64,000 nucleotides of DNA, taken from the NCBI RefSeq assembly GCF_000385135.1, contig NZ_ARQM01000012.1, forward strand, positions 186,001-250,000, in the 5' to 3' direction. This DNA comes from Promicromonospora sukumoe 327MFSha3.1 (GTDB lineage Bacteria > Actinomycetota > Actinomycetes > Actinomycetales > Cellulomonadaceae). A model generated the notes under the pieces. It was not told where the DNA came from and did not search any database. It saw nothing but the letters and a program-made list of their open reading frames with translations. This document shows positions 32,679 to 40,618 of the stretch, one piece after another. The translations under genes were made by a program, and so were the position numbers. Positions within the stretch are counted from its first letter, which is position 1, and the number at the start of each line of letters is the position of its first letter.

Positions 32679-33365
32679 GTGACACGCGACGATCCCTACG
32701 GCCTCGGGGGCCTGGACGGACTCGACGGGCTCGGCGACGCCGACGACGGTTCGGGCGCGTGGTCGACGCCCGCACCGAGGCCCGGTGCGCCGTTGCCGCC
32801 GTTCCGCCCCTCCGCCTCGCTCGAGCGGACCCGGTTCGAGACGGTGCTCCCCGACGCCTCGGTGGCAACCGTCGACGTCGACCACATGGAGGGCCGCGCG
32901 TCGCTCTACCGGGACGGCCGCCACGTGCGGACCGCCGACATGCCTACCCGGTTCCCGGTCGGACCGGGCCGCATCGAGGTAGCCGCGAGCAGGTACGGCA
33001 TGCAGCGCATCCACCTGGTCGGCGCGGACGGCGGCGAGCGGCGGCTCGATCCGGCTCCCGGGACGCCCGAGCACTGGCGGGCCCAGCTCTCCCGGCGCCA
33101 CCCGGCGCTCGGGCGGGCCCTGGCCACCGGGGCCGTGATCGTGCTGGTGGTCAACCTGACGCTGCTCGCACCGCAGCTGCTCGAGGTGGTGACCCACCTG
33201 CCGCTCTGGGCGGACCGCTTCCCGTCGTTCGTCTCCCCCGTCGACCTCCCGGCACGGGCGAACGCGGTGCTGACCGTCGCCGCGGCCCTCGCGGGCGTCG
33301 AGCGGGCGCTCACGTTCCGGCACCACCGGCTCCTGGACGTGGAGACGGACGGGATGAGCGCATAA
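32679..33365 (+). CDS. Two-TM membrane protein of unknown function
   Basis: A 228-residue protein with an Asp/Gly-rich start (G-L-G-G-L-D-G-L-D-G-L-G-D), a soluble beta-rich region (about 40-135) with Y-R-D-G-R-H-V-R-T-A-D-M-P-T-R-F-P-V-G-P-G-R-I-E-V, and two hydrophobic segments near 140-165 and 185-210. The GTG at 32679 is chosen for GGAGAGGAG 5 nt upstream. The first part of the frame, from 32568, overlaps the promoter and is not used. Not recognised; the topology suggests a cytosolic N-terminal domain tethered to the membrane. Confidence 0.65.
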   Translation: MTRDDPYGLGGLDGLDGLGDADDGSGAWSTPAPRPGAPLPPFRPSASLERTRFETVLPDASVATVDVDHMEGRASLYRDGRHVRTADMPTRFPVGPGRIEVAASRYGMQRIHLVGADGGERRLDPAPGTPEHWRAQLSRRHPALGRALATGAVIVLVVNLTLLAPQLLEVVTHLPLWADRFPSFVSPVDLPARANAVLTVAAALAGVERALTFRHHRLLDVETDGMSA

Positions 33366-33402
33366 GCGGACGGTCCCATCGAACCCGCCCGCCGGCCACG
33401 CC

Positions 33403-33444
33403 ACTTGACACCGTTCGTCAAGTACTTGCTAGAGTCCGTCAAGT
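33403..33444 (+). promoter_or_regulatory. Promoter with three CAAGT-type inverted elements, leaderless start
   Basis: TTGACA (33405-33410) and TAGAGT (33430-33435) form a promoter with a 19-bp spacer, and the GTG start at 33443 lies 7 nt after the -10. ACTTGAC (33403-33409) is inverted to GTCAAGT (33417-33423). ACTTG (33424-33428) is inverted to CAAGT (33440-33444). The elements cover the -35, spacer and start, the geometry of an autoregulatory operator. Confidence 0.6.
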
Positions 33445-33901
33445 GACGACGGACGAGCATGTCGAGCTGGCAGGTGAGCTGCTGACCCTGGTCCACCGGC
33501 GGATCGTGGACCCCCTGGAGATCCTCCTCGGATCGGCCGACCTGGTGAGCCCGGTCGGCGACCGCCTGCGGATCGAGAGCGAGGTGTGGGCCGCCCAGCT
33601 GCTGGGCCCCGACCAGGCCCTGGCCGTGAACACCTGCGCCCGCCTGATCGCCGCGCTCTTCCCCGGGGACGCGGTGTTCGCCCCGCCCGAGGAGTGGTGG
33701 GGCACCGCGTTCGGGCGGGTGGTGGCCAGGCGCATCGGCCACCCGGGCCGCGACTCGGTCACGTTCGCCGTGGCCGGGGCGATGCTCGGCATCACGCGGC
33801 AGGGTGTCCACGACCTGGTCAAGCGCGCCAAGCTCGACCGCCACCCCGACGGCGGCGTGACGACGACGTCCGTCCACGCACGGCTGAACCAGGTCCGGTG
33901 A
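33443..33901 (+). CDS. Small HTH-type DNA-binding protein, probable autoregulator
   Basis: A 152-residue protein. The C-terminal part, F-A-V-A-G-A-M-L-G-I-T-R-Q-G-V-H-D-L-V-K-R-A-K-L-D-R-H, has the shape of a helix-turn-helix in which G-I-T-R-Q-G-V-H-D-L-V is the recognition helix. The N-terminal two thirds are helical with W-A-A-Q-L-L-G and E-E-W-W-G-T-A-F-G. The GTG at 33443 is supported by the -10 exactly 7 nt upstream. The same frame is open far upstream, but the promoter argues for this start. Cis elements over its promoter suggest autoregulation. It resembles XRE/antitoxin-like HTH proteins only in general form; the next gene is an alpha/beta hydrolase, not a toxin. Confidence 0.6.
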   Translation: MTTDEHVELAGELLTLVHRRIVDPLEILLGSADLVSPVGDRLRIESEVWAAQLLGPDQALAVNTCARLIAALFPGDAVFAPPEEWWGTAFGRVVARRIGHPGRDSVTFAVAGAMLGITRQGVHDLVKRAKLDRHPDGGVTTTSVHARLNQVR

Positions 33902-33954
33902 CCGGCCTGGTGCCCACCCCGATCGTGTCCGCCCGCACCGAAAGAGGAGAGACC

Positions 33955-34791
33955 ATGCCGCAGGACCTGGTTGTCGACGACCACGAGATCCCCCTCGCCG
34001 TCCGGGACCACGGAGGGCGGGGCACACCGGTGCTGCTGCTCCACGGCCTCGGCGGGACGCTGGAGGCCTGGGACCCACTGGGCCTCGACGGACAGGGTCT
34101 CGACGGGCGCCGGGCCGTGTCGATGGACCTGCGCGGCCACGGGCTGTCGGGCGACGCCCCGTGGGACTGGACGCAGGTGCTGGACGACGTCGAGGCCGTG
34201 GTGCGGTACCTCGGCCTCGGCAACCCCGCGGTCGTCGGGCACTCCCTGGGCGGGATGCTCGCCACCCGGTGGGCGCTGCGCCACCCGGAGTGCCCGGGCA
34301 TCGTCAACCTCGACGGGCTCCGGTCCGCCGAAAGCGATCCCGGCAACTACCCCGGCATGGATCCCGCCGCACGCGACGAGGAGCTGGCACGGCTCCGGGC
34401 GATGTTCGACGCGCAGGCCGCGAGCGTGAGCCATCCGCTGCCCGACGAACTGCGCGCCATGCTGCCGGCCCGGGCGCTCACCGAACGGGACGGGCAGGCC
34501 TACGCCCGCCCCTCGGCGGAGCTCCTCGCCGCGGTGCGATACACCCCCGAGTTCCGCGACACCGTACCGCTGCTGCGCCGCGTCGCCTGCCCCGCGCTCG
34601 TGGTCATCCCCACCCAGGACCCGCCCGGCATGCCCGGCGGCGCGCTGATGACCGCGTTCCGCCGCGGCGTCCGCCGTGACCTGGCCGGGCTCCCCGCGCA
34701 CATCCGGGTCGAGGAGCTGGAGGCGAGCCACGCGATGCTCGCCGAGCAGCCCGAGGCGGTCGCGAAGCTGATCAGCGGCTTCTTGCCGTAG
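33955..34791 (+). CDS. Alpha/beta hydrolase
   Basis: A 278-residue alpha/beta-fold hydrolase. The oxyanion segment is L-L-H-G-L-G-G, the nucleophile elbow is G-H-S-L-G-G (Ser near residue 96) after strand A-V-V, and the catalytic His is in E-A-S-H-A-M near the C-terminus. M-D-L-R-G-H-G-L-S-G is the usual strand-4 turn. Length and motifs match the esterase/haloperoxidase-like group; the substrate is unknown. AGAGGAGA precedes the ATG at 33955, 53 bp after the HTH gene, so the HTH protein may control it. Confidence 0.85.
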   Translation: MPQDLVVDDHEIPLAVRDHGGRGTPVLLLHGLGGTLEAWDPLGLDGQGLDGRRAVSMDLRGHGLSGDAPWDWTQVLDDVEAVVRYLGLGNPAVVGHSLGGMLATRWALRHPECPGIVNLDGLRSAESDPGNYPGMDPAARDEELARLRAMFDAQAASVSHPLPDELRAMLPARALTERDGQAYARPSAELLAAVRYTPEFRDTVPLLRRVACPALVVIPTQDPPGMPGGALMTAFRRGVRRDLAGLPAHIRVEELEASHAMLAEQPEAVAKLISGFLP

Positions 34792-34814
34792 CCGGCGTCA
34801 CAGCTGCATGACAA

Positions 34815-34851
34815 AGGCCGCTGACCAGGTCAGATACCTGGTCAGCGGCCT
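34815..34851. terminator. Bidirectional hairpin terminator, 16-bp perfect stem
   Basis: AGGCCGCTGACCAGGT (34815-34830) and its exact complement (34836-34851) flank a 5-nt loop. It lies 24 bp after the hydrolase stop and 14 bp beyond the stop of the convergent DUF5302 gene. No strong U-tract follows on either side. Confidence 0.75.
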
Positions 34852-34864
34852 CGTTCGAGCAGGC

Positions 34865-35092
34865 TCAGCCGGACTTGCGGCGGAACATCTTCTGCACGGG
34901 GCCGGTCGTCTCCGAACCGTGCACCGATCCGGTGTTCACGTCGCCGGCGGCGGAACGGCCGCGCGCGGCGTTCTTCCGGTCCAGCGCTTCCTTGAACCGC
35001 GCCTTCGCGTCCGTGCTCGGCGCGGTCGCGGCCTTGGGCGCCTCTGCGCCCTGGGCCACTGCCTCCTCGGCATCGGTCTTCTCGTCCGTCAC
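34865..35092 (-). CDS. DUF5302 family small protein
   Basis: A 75-residue, highly charged protein. The C-terminal half has A-R-F-K-E-A-L-D-R-K then G-S-V-H-G-S-E and the ending F-R-R-K-S-G, the pattern of the actinobacterial DUF5302 family. No structure or function is established. The GTG at 35092 is used because an almost perfect anti-16S sequence AGGAGGTGATC lies just upstream; a GTG three codons earlier lies inside that site. Predicted largely disordered and cytosolic. Confidence 0.8.
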   Translation of the reverse strand: MTDEKTDAEEAVAQGAEAPKAATAPSTDAKARFKEALDRKNAARGRSAAGDVNTGSVHGSETTGPVQKMFRRKSG

Positions 35093-35204
35093 ACCGATCA
35101 CCTCCTCTTGTTTCGGGGGTCCCTCGATCGGGTCCGTCGTCGGCCCCAGCCTGCACCACCGCGCGCCGGGGTGCCAATCGCTTTTTCGCCCCGCGGGCCA
35201 GGCC

Positions 35205-35687
35205 CTACGCCTGGGCGGCGGCCCGTTCGGCCTCACGCTCGGCGCGCTCGGCGCGCAGCGAGGTGATGGCGCTCTCGAAGTCCTCGAGCGAGTCGAAGGA
35301 CTGGTAGACGCTGGCGAACCGGAGGTAGGCCACCTCGTCGAGCTCGCGCAGGGGGCCGAGGATCGCGAGGCCCACCTCGTACGCGTCGATCTCGGCGCTG
35401 CCGTTGCTGCGCAGGGTCTCCTCGACGCGCTGGGCCAGGATCGCGAGGTCGTCGTCGCTGACGGGGCGGCCCTGGCACGCCTTGCGCACGCCGGCCGCGA
35501 CCTTGTCCCTGCTGAAGGGTTCGGTGGCGCCGGAGCGCTTGACCACCGAGAGGCTCGCCGTCTCGACCGTGGTGAACCGGCGGTTGCAGTTCGGGCACTG
35601 CCTTCTGCGCCGGATCGACAGGCCGTCGTCGGCGGTCCGCGAGTCAACCACGCGCGAGTCGGCGTGGCGACAGAACGGGCAGTGCAT
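35205..35687 (-). CDS. nrdR: Transcriptional repressor NrdR
   Basis: A 160-residue full-length NrdR. The zinc ribbon has C3, C6, C31 and C34 (M-H-C-P-F-C and Q-C-P-N-C). The ATP-cone domain runs from about 46 to 136, with V-V-K-R-S-G and F-S-R-D-K-V. NrdR represses ribonucleotide reductase genes according to the bound ATP or dATP. GGAGTG lies before the ATG at 35687. Its position after the LysM gene and lexA is the standard actinobacterial order. Its nrd target genes are not in the window. Confidence 0.97.
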   Translation of the reverse strand: MHCPFCRHADSRVVDSRTADDGLSIRRRRQCPNCNRRFTTVETASLSVVKRSGATEPFSRDKVAAGVRKACQGRPVSDDDLAILAQRVEETLRSNGSAEIDAYEVGLAILGPLRELDEVAYLRFASVYQSFDSLEDFESAITSLRAERAEREAERAAAQA

Positions 35688-35828
35688 GCTTCACTCCTGC
35701 ATGGTCGGCCACGGACCGGAGACATCCGGTCGCGCCCCGACCGTAAGCGGGCAAACCACCCCCATGCAACATCGCCGCAACATTTGACGGCGAATCGTCG
35801 CCTCTGGCCAGATTCGGGGTGTCCGCGG

Positions 35829-36386
35829 TCACTCCTTCGGGAGCAGGAGCAGCTCTCCGACCCGCACCGTGGCGGTCGACATCTCGTTCAGGTCCTGCAG
35901 CCGGCCGACGGCGTGCCGCACGTCCTCGCCGGGCCTCGCGACCTCCTGGGCGAAGCCCCAGAGGGTCTCCCCCGGCTGGACCGCGTGCACCCGCACCTCG
36001 GTCGGTTCGCCGGGCGAGCTCGCCACGGCGGTCGCGCCCCACGTGACCATCGGCGCGACCAGGAGCATCGCCAGCAGCACCAGCACGAACCGGCCGCGGC
36101 GGGTGAGCCGGAGGCCGTCGAGCCCGAGCCGGTCGGCGACCGAGCGCGCGCCCTGCGGGGCGTAGGCCTGGTGCGACGCGTACGTCTGGTGCGACGCGTT
36201 GTCACGGTGCGACGCGTGCGCACGGGACGGTCCCTGGGCCGGGGCGACCGCGCGGGGCCCGGCCGGGGCGACCCTCCGGACGGCCGGGTGCGCCGGGCTG
36301 AGCCGGTACGCCCGCACCGCCGCACTCGTTCCGGACACCTGCCCGTACGCCGGGGTGTACTGCCGCAGCGGGATCACGTCCCCCAT
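35829..36386 (-). CDS. LysM-domain single-pass membrane protein, SOS-linked division regulator candidate
   Basis: A 185-residue protein. A cytosolic N-terminal region (1-95) includes A-S-H-R-D-N-A-S-H-Q-T-Y-A-S-H-Q-A-Y, a short repeated A-S-H-Q motif. One transmembrane helix (about 100-122) follows. An extracellular LysM domain (about 130-182) carries V-H-A-V-Q-P-G-E-T-L-W-G-F-A and binds peptidoglycan. It is divergent from lexA with SOS boxes between, the same place as DivS of Corynebacterium and ChiZ (Rv2719c) of Mycobacterium tuberculosis, which restrain division after DNA damage. That role is inferred from position and architecture. The ATG is at 36386. Confidence 0.8.
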   Translation of the reverse strand: MGDVIPLRQYTPAYGQVSGTSAAVRAYRLSPAHPAVRRVAPAGPRAVAPAQGPSRAHASHRDNASHQTYASHQAYAPQGARSVADRLGLDGLRLTRRGRFVLVLLAMLLVAPMVTWGATAVASSPGEPTEVRVHAVQPGETLWGFAQEVARPGEDVRHAVGRLQDLNEMSTATVRVGELLLLPKE

Positions 36387-36437
36387 GGCCCCTCCTCGAA
36401 AGGTGACTCGAACTCTTGTCCGTCATACACACGTTCG

Positions 36438-36453
36438 TCGAACGCTCGTACCA
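36438..36453 (-). promoter_or_regulatory. SOS box on the LysM-gene side
   Basis: TCGAACGCTCGTACCA matches the actinobacterial LexA consensus TCGAACNNNNGTTCGA in the left half and three of six bases of the right half. It lies 52 bp upstream of the LysM-gene start, suggesting a weaker LexA site for that promoter. Confidence 0.6.
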
Positions 36454-36490
36454 TTGTGTAGCACGGGACACCGTCGATGTCGAGACACGC

Positions 36491-36506
36491 TCGAACATTC
36501 GTTTGA
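36491..36506 (+). promoter_or_regulatory. SOS box controlling lexA
   Basis: TCGAACATTCGTTTGA matches TCGAACNNNNGTTCGA at all but one informative base. It overlaps the -35 of the lexA promoter, the standard arrangement for LexA autorepression. Confidence 0.85.
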
Positions 36507-36531
36507 GCCGAGTGGAATTGTGATCTAGAGT
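36503..36531 (+). promoter_or_regulatory. lexA promoter
   Basis: TTGAGC (36503-36508) and TAGAGT (36526-36531) have a 17-bp spacer. The SOS box overlaps the -35. The expected start near 36538 leaves a leader of about 40 nt with a GGGAGGGG ribosome site. Confidence 0.75.
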
Positions 36532-36577
36532 GGGCAGCGCACAGGAGAACATTTGTCGGAACGGGAGGGGCACGGGC

Positions 36578-37393
36578 ATGACGGGACGGGACGGGACCAG
36601 CGACACGAGAGCCGTCGACACGGCACTCTCGGGTGTAGCCACGTTGGACGCGCCGGGCGACGGAGTCGTCGCCGACGTGCACACGATCTCGCCGGCAGAC
36701 CGCCTCACCGAGCGACAGCGCCTTGTGCTGGACACGATTCGGCAGTCGTTCGAGACGCGCGGTTACCCGCCGTCGATGCGAGAGATCGGCGAGGCCGTCG
36801 GGCTGGCCAGCCCGTCGAGCGTCAAGCACCAGCTCCAGATGCTGGAGAAGAAGGGCTTCCTGCGCCGCGATCCCAACCGGCCCCGCGCGATGGAGCTGGT
36901 CGAGCCCATGGCGGAGCAGGTCGACAAGCCGTCGCGCGGCGAGATCCACTGGCCGGAGCCGCGGCGCAGCGGCCAGGTGCACTGGGGCAGCTCGGTGCCC
37001 GACGACGCCGGCACCCCGCCGCCGTCGTACGTGCCGCTCGTCGGCCGGATCGCGGCCGGTGGCCCGATCCTCGCCGAGCAGGTCGTCGAGGACGTCTTCC
37101 CGCTCCCCCGCCAGCTGGTCGGTGACGGCGAGCTGTTCCTGCTCAAGGTCGCCGGCGACTCGATGGTCGACGCCGCGATCTGCGACGGCGACTGGGTCGT
37201 CGTGCGCCGCCAGAACGTGGCGGAGCAGGGCGAGATCGTCGCCGCCATGATCGACGGCGAGGCCACGGTCAAGACGTTCAAGCAGACCGACGGGCACGTG
37301 CTGCTGCTGCCGCAGAACCCGGCCTACGAGCCCATCCCGGGTGACGAGGCGCAGATCCTGGGCCGCGTCGTCGCGGTGCTGCGCAGCCTCTGA
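36578..37393 (+). CDS. lexA: SOS response repressor and autopeptidase LexA
   Basis: A 271-residue LexA. A disordered 40-residue extension precedes the winged [15 protein letters not shown] then [23 protein letters not shown]. The S24-type peptidase domain has the cleavage site A160-G161, catalytic S195 (G-D-S-M-V-D) and K232 (A-T-V-K-T-F). RecA filaments trigger self-cleavage after DNA damage. The ATG at 36578 follows GGGAGGGG; an ATG at 36530 in the same frame lies inside the -10 and is rejected. An acidic/proline insertion lies between the two domains, as in other Micrococcales. Confidence 0.97.
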   Translation: MTGRDGTSDTRAVDTALSGVATLDAPGDGVVADVHTISPADRLTERQRLVLDTIRQSFETRGYPPSMREIGEAVGLASPSSVKHQLQMLEKKGFLRRDPNRPRAMELVEPMAEQVDKPSRGEIHWPEPRRSGQVHWGSSVPDDAGTPPPSYVPLVGRIAAGGPILAEQVVEDVFPLPRQLVGDGELFLLKVAGDSMVDAAICDGDWVVVRRQNVAEQGEIVAAMIDGEATVKTFKQTDGHVLLLPQNPAYEPIPGDEAQILGRVVAVLRSL

Positions 37394-37402
37394 GGTAGGT
37401 CC

Positions 37403-37438
37403 GACGGGCTCGACCAGCGACTGCTGGTCGAGCCCGTC
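37403..37438. terminator. Bidirectional terminator between lexA and ldh
   Basis: GACGGGCTCGACCAGC (37403-37418) pairs exactly with 37423-37438 around a GACT loop, a 16-bp stem between convergent genes. A partial repeat of GGTCGAGCC follows at about 37446. Confidence 0.75.
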
Positions 37439-37463
37439 CTGCGTTGGTCGAGCCTGTCGAGAC

Positions 37464-38450
37464 CTAGAACCCGAACCTCCGCTGCACCGCCCGCACGCTC
37501 TCCGCCGAGGCGCGCAGCCCGGCCAGCTCGTCGTCGGACATCGGCACGCGCACCGTGCCGGTGACGCCCCGCCGGTCCACCAGGGACGGCACGGACAGGC
37601 ACACGTCGCTGATGCCGTGGTAGTCGTCCAGCAGCGAGGACACCGGCATGATCCGCCGCTCGTCCTTGAGCACGGCCTCGATGATGCGCGTCGCGGCGAG
37701 TCCGACGGCGTAGTTGGTGGCGCCCTTGCCCGCGATGATCCGGTAGGCGGAGTCGACCACCTCGTGGTGCACCTCGGCCCGCGTCGCCGCGTCGATCGGC
37801 CCGGTGCCACCCACCGGCACCCAGTCGAGCAGCGGCACGCCGCCGATCGAGGCGGAGCTCCACAGCGCGATCTCCGAGTCGCCGTGCTCGCCCGCGATGT
37901 AGGCGTGCACGTTCCCGACGGCCACGCCGCAGCGTTCGGCGAGCACCACGCGCAGCCGCGAGGAGTCGAGCACGGTGCCGCTGCCGAACAGTCGCTCGGG
38001 CGGCAGGCCCGAGATCTTCAGGGCCGCGTAGGTCACCACGTCCACGGGGTTGGTCACCATCAGGTAGGTCGCGTCCGGCGCGACCTCGACCAGCCCCGGC
38101 AGGATGTTGCGCATCAGCCCGATGGTCGCCTCCGCCAGGTCGACGCGGCTCTGCCCGGGCTTCTGCTTGGCCCCCGCGGTCACGACGACGACGTCGGCCC
38201 CCTCGCACACCGCCGGGTCGTCCGAGCCGATCACGTGCGCCTGCGGCGTGAACATCAGGCCGTGCTGCAGGTCGAGCACCTCGGCGTCGACCTTCTGCCG
38301 GTCGATGTCCAGCAGCGCGATGGTGCGCGCCGAGCCGCGGGTCAGCGCCGCGAAGGCGAGCGTGGAGCCCACCGCCCCGGCGCCCACCACGGCGATCTTG
38401 GTGGTCCGGGAGGCGGGCTGGGCGGCGGGGATGTCCGAGGGGGCTGCCAT
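37464..38450 (-). CDS. ldh: L-lactate dehydrogenase
   Basis: A 328-residue NAD-dependent dehydrogenase. The Rossmann motif is V-V-G-A-G-A-V-G-S-T and the NAD-binding Asp is in L-L-D-I-D. Substrate residues are visible in V-T-N-P-V-D, D-S-S-R-L-R (Arg that binds the carboxylate) and G-E-H-G-D-S-E (proton-acceptor His). The Gln-containing loop K-Q-K-P-G-Q-S-R fits lactate rather than malate dehydrogenase. It reduces pyruvate to L-lactate in fermentation. It starts 9 bp after the dinG-like stop, so the two may be cotranscribed, and it is convergent with lexA. Confidence 0.93.
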   Translation of the reverse strand: MAAPSDIPAAQPASRTTKIAVVGAGAVGSTLAFAALTRGSARTIALLDIDRQKVDAEVLDLQHGLMFTPQAHVIGSDDPAVCEGADVVVVTAGAKQKPGQSRVDLAEATIGLMRNILPGLVEVAPDATYLMVTNPVDVVTYAALKISGLPPERLFGSGTVLDSSRLRVVLAERCGVAVGNVHAYIAGEHGDSEIALWSSASIGGVPLLDWVPVGGTGPIDAATRAEVHHEVVDSAYRIIAGKGATNYAVGLAATRIIEAVLKDERRIMPVSSLLDDYHGISDVCLSVPSLVDRRGVTGTVRVPMSDDELAGLRASAESVRAVQRRFGF

Positions 38451-38459
38451 GCCCTCAGG

Positions 38460-40538
38460 CTATGTGTCGAGCCTGGCGAGCGCGGCGCGGACCAGCTTCG
38501 GGTCGGTGGTCGGCCAGAACCCGGGCATCGACCGGGTGAGGAACGACGCGTACCGCGCCGTCGCGAGCCGCGGGTCCAGGACCGCGACCACACCGCGGTC
38601 GTCCATGCTGCGGACCAAACGCCCCGCGCCCTGCGCGAGCAGCAGCGCGGCGTGCTGCGCGGAGACGGCCATGAACCCGTTGCCGCCCGCCTGCTCGACG
38701 GCGCGGGCGCGCGCGGCCTTGACCGGGTCGTCGGGCCGTGGGAACGGGATGCGGTCGATGAGCACGAGCTGGTTCGACGGCCCGGGCACGTCGACGCCCT
38801 GCCACAGGGACAGTGTGCCGAACAGGCACGTGGCCGGGTCGTCGGCGAACTCCCGCACCAGGGTGGGGAGCTGGTCGTCGCCCTGCGCCAGGATCGGGAA
38901 GTCGAGCCGCTCCCGCATGGCCTCGGCGGCGGCGTTCGCGGCCCGCCGGGACGAGAACAGGCCGAGCGTGCGGCCACCGGCGGCCGTGATGAGCTCGGCG
39001 ATCTCGTCGAGCTGCGCCTCGGTGGTGGGCTCGCGGCCGGGGGCCGGCAGGTGCCGCGCGATGTAGAGGATGCCCTGCTTGGGGTAGTCGAAGGGGCTGC
39101 CCGCGTCGAGGCCGTGCCACGGCGGGGCGTCCTCGCCCTTGAGCCCGAGGGTGCCGGCCACGGCGTCGAACGTGCCGCCCAGCGCGAGGGTGGCCGAGGT
39201 GAACACGCCGGTCGACTCCCCCAGCAGGTGCGTGCGGATCAGGCCGGCGACGTGCAGCGGGGCGGCGTGCAGCCGCGTCACGTTGTCGCCGAACCCTCCC
39301 CAGCCGTTGTCGGGGCGCGAGCACCACAGCACGTCGGCGGTCGTGTCCTGCGACGCCATGCGCTCGGCCGTCTCGAAGAGCTGGAGCATGGCGCCCTGCG
39401 CCATCTTGAGCCCCGGGTCGGGCTGGCCCGCGTCCTTGGCCTTCGCGCCCTTGCCGCCGGCCTCGGGCTTGAGCGCGCTCAGCACCTCGCGCGCGGCGTC
39501 CCGCACCGCGCCGACCGCCGTGCGCAGCTCGTCCGGCAGGCCGCTCGGGAACCGCTCCGCCGGTGCGGTGACCAGCAGCGTTCCGAGGTTCTGCGCCGCG
39601 GCGTCGAGGTTGTCGGTGTTCGTCCCGGCGTGCCGCCGCGCGAGCCGCGCCGCGCTCTCCACGGACGCCATGGACAGGTCCACGGTCGCCGACGACGTCA
39701 CGCGGTCGGTGAGCTCGTGCGCCTCGTCCACCACGACGACGTCGTGCTCCGGGAGCACGCCCGGGCTGCCGGTGGCCGCGATGCCGAGCATCGCGTGGTT
39801 GGTGACCACGACGTCCGCCTCGCGGGCGGCGGCGCGCGCCTTGTCCGGGAAGCACTCGGCGAGCATGGGGCACTTGCCGCCCAGGCACTCCATCGCCGTC
39901 ACCGACACCTGGCGCCAGGCCCGCTCGGGCACGCCGGGCACCAGGTCGTCGCGGTCGCCGCTGTCCGTCTCGCTCGCCCACTCGTGCAGGCGCCGGACGT
40001 GGTCGGCGAGCGTGGCGCCGTCGTCCCGCCGCCGCGAGCGGCCGGCCCCGCCCGAGGCCTCCTCGGTCTTGGGGTGGTCCTCGCCGCCGGGCAGGTCGAA
40101 GAGGGTGGTCTCGTCCTCCGGGTAGCCGCCGCCCACCTTGTGCACGCACAGGTAGTTGTGCCAGCCCTTGAGCAGCGCGACGCGGGGCTCGCGCGGGAGC
40201 GCCGGCGCGACGGCCTTGGCCACGAGCGGCAGGTCGCGCGTGATGACCTGCCGCTGCAGGGCGAGGGTCGCGGTGGAGACGATGACCTTGCTCTGCGCGG
40301 CCACGGCGTGCCGGACGGCGGGCACCAGGTACCCGAGCGACTTGCCGGTACCCGTGCCCGCCTGGACCAGCAGGTGCTCGCCCTTGTCGATGGCCTCGCC
40401 GACCGCGACGGCCATGGCGTGCTGGCCCTCTCTGCGCCCGCCACCGAGCTGGCCGACCGCGAGGTCGAGCAGCTCCTCCACCTCGGGAATCTCGGCGGAA
40501 TCGGTGCTTGCGGCGGGTGCGTCGGAAAGGCTGGTCAC
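38460..40538 (-). CDS. dinG: DinG-like ATP-dependent DNA helicase
   Basis: A 692-residue XPD/DinG-type superfamily 2 helicase. Walker A is A-G-T-G-T-G-K-S near residue 50, and the DEAH box V-V-V-D-E-A-H lies near 270. Cysteines consistent with an iron-sulfur cluster are in L-C-V-H, M-E-C-L-G-G-K-C and A-E-C. Motifs V and VI are S-L-W-Q-G-V-D-V-P-G and Q-G-A-G-R-L-V-R. It unwinds DNA 5' to 3' in repair. GTG 40538 is preferred because TAGGAT lies 7 nt upstream (leaderless type); ATG 40568 in the same frame is an alternative. No SOS box was found before it. Confidence 0.9.
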   Translation of the reverse strand: MTSLSDAPAASTDSAEIPEVEELLDLAVGQLGGGRREGQHAMAVAVGEAIDKGEHLLVQAGTGTGKSLGYLVPAVRHAVAAQSKVIVSTATLALQRQVITRDLPLVAKAVAPALPREPRVALLKGWHNYLCVHKVGGGYPEDETTLFDLPGGEDHPKTEEASGGAGRSRRRDDGATLADHVRRLHEWASETDSGDRDDLVPGVPERAWRQVSVTAMECLGGKCPMLAECFPDKARAAAREADVVVTNHAMLGIAATGSPGVLPEHDVVVVDEAHELTDRVTSSATVDLSMASVESAARLARRHAGTNTDNLDAAAQNLGTLLVTAPAERFPSGLPDELRTAVGAVRDAAREVLSALKPEAGGKGAKAKDAGQPDPGLKMAQGAMLQLFETAERMASQDTTADVLWCSRPDNGWGGFGDNVTRLHAAPLHVAGLIRTHLLGESTGVFTSATLALGGTFDAVAGTLGLKGEDAPPWHGLDAGSPFDYPKQGILYIARHLPAPGREPTTEAQLDEIAELITAAGGRTLGLFSSRRAANAAAEAMRERLDFPILAQGDDQLPTLVREFADDPATCLFGTLSLWQGVDVPGPSNQLVLIDRIPFPRPDDPVKAARARAVEQAGGNGFMAVSAQHAALLLAQGAGRLVRSMDDRGVVAVLDPRLATARYASFLTRSMPGFWPTTDPKLVRAALARLDT

Positions 40539-40618
40539 ACGGTCGATCCTAGGCCGGACCACCGACATCCACCCTGCCTCGTCCACAGGCCCGGGCACCC
40601 GCCGGAAGCCTTCCGGGA

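Noticed and set aside
33443-34791. HTH gene plus following gene as a toxin-antitoxin module
   Set aside because: The following gene is a full-length alpha/beta hydrolase with an intact nucleophile elbow, not a known toxin type.
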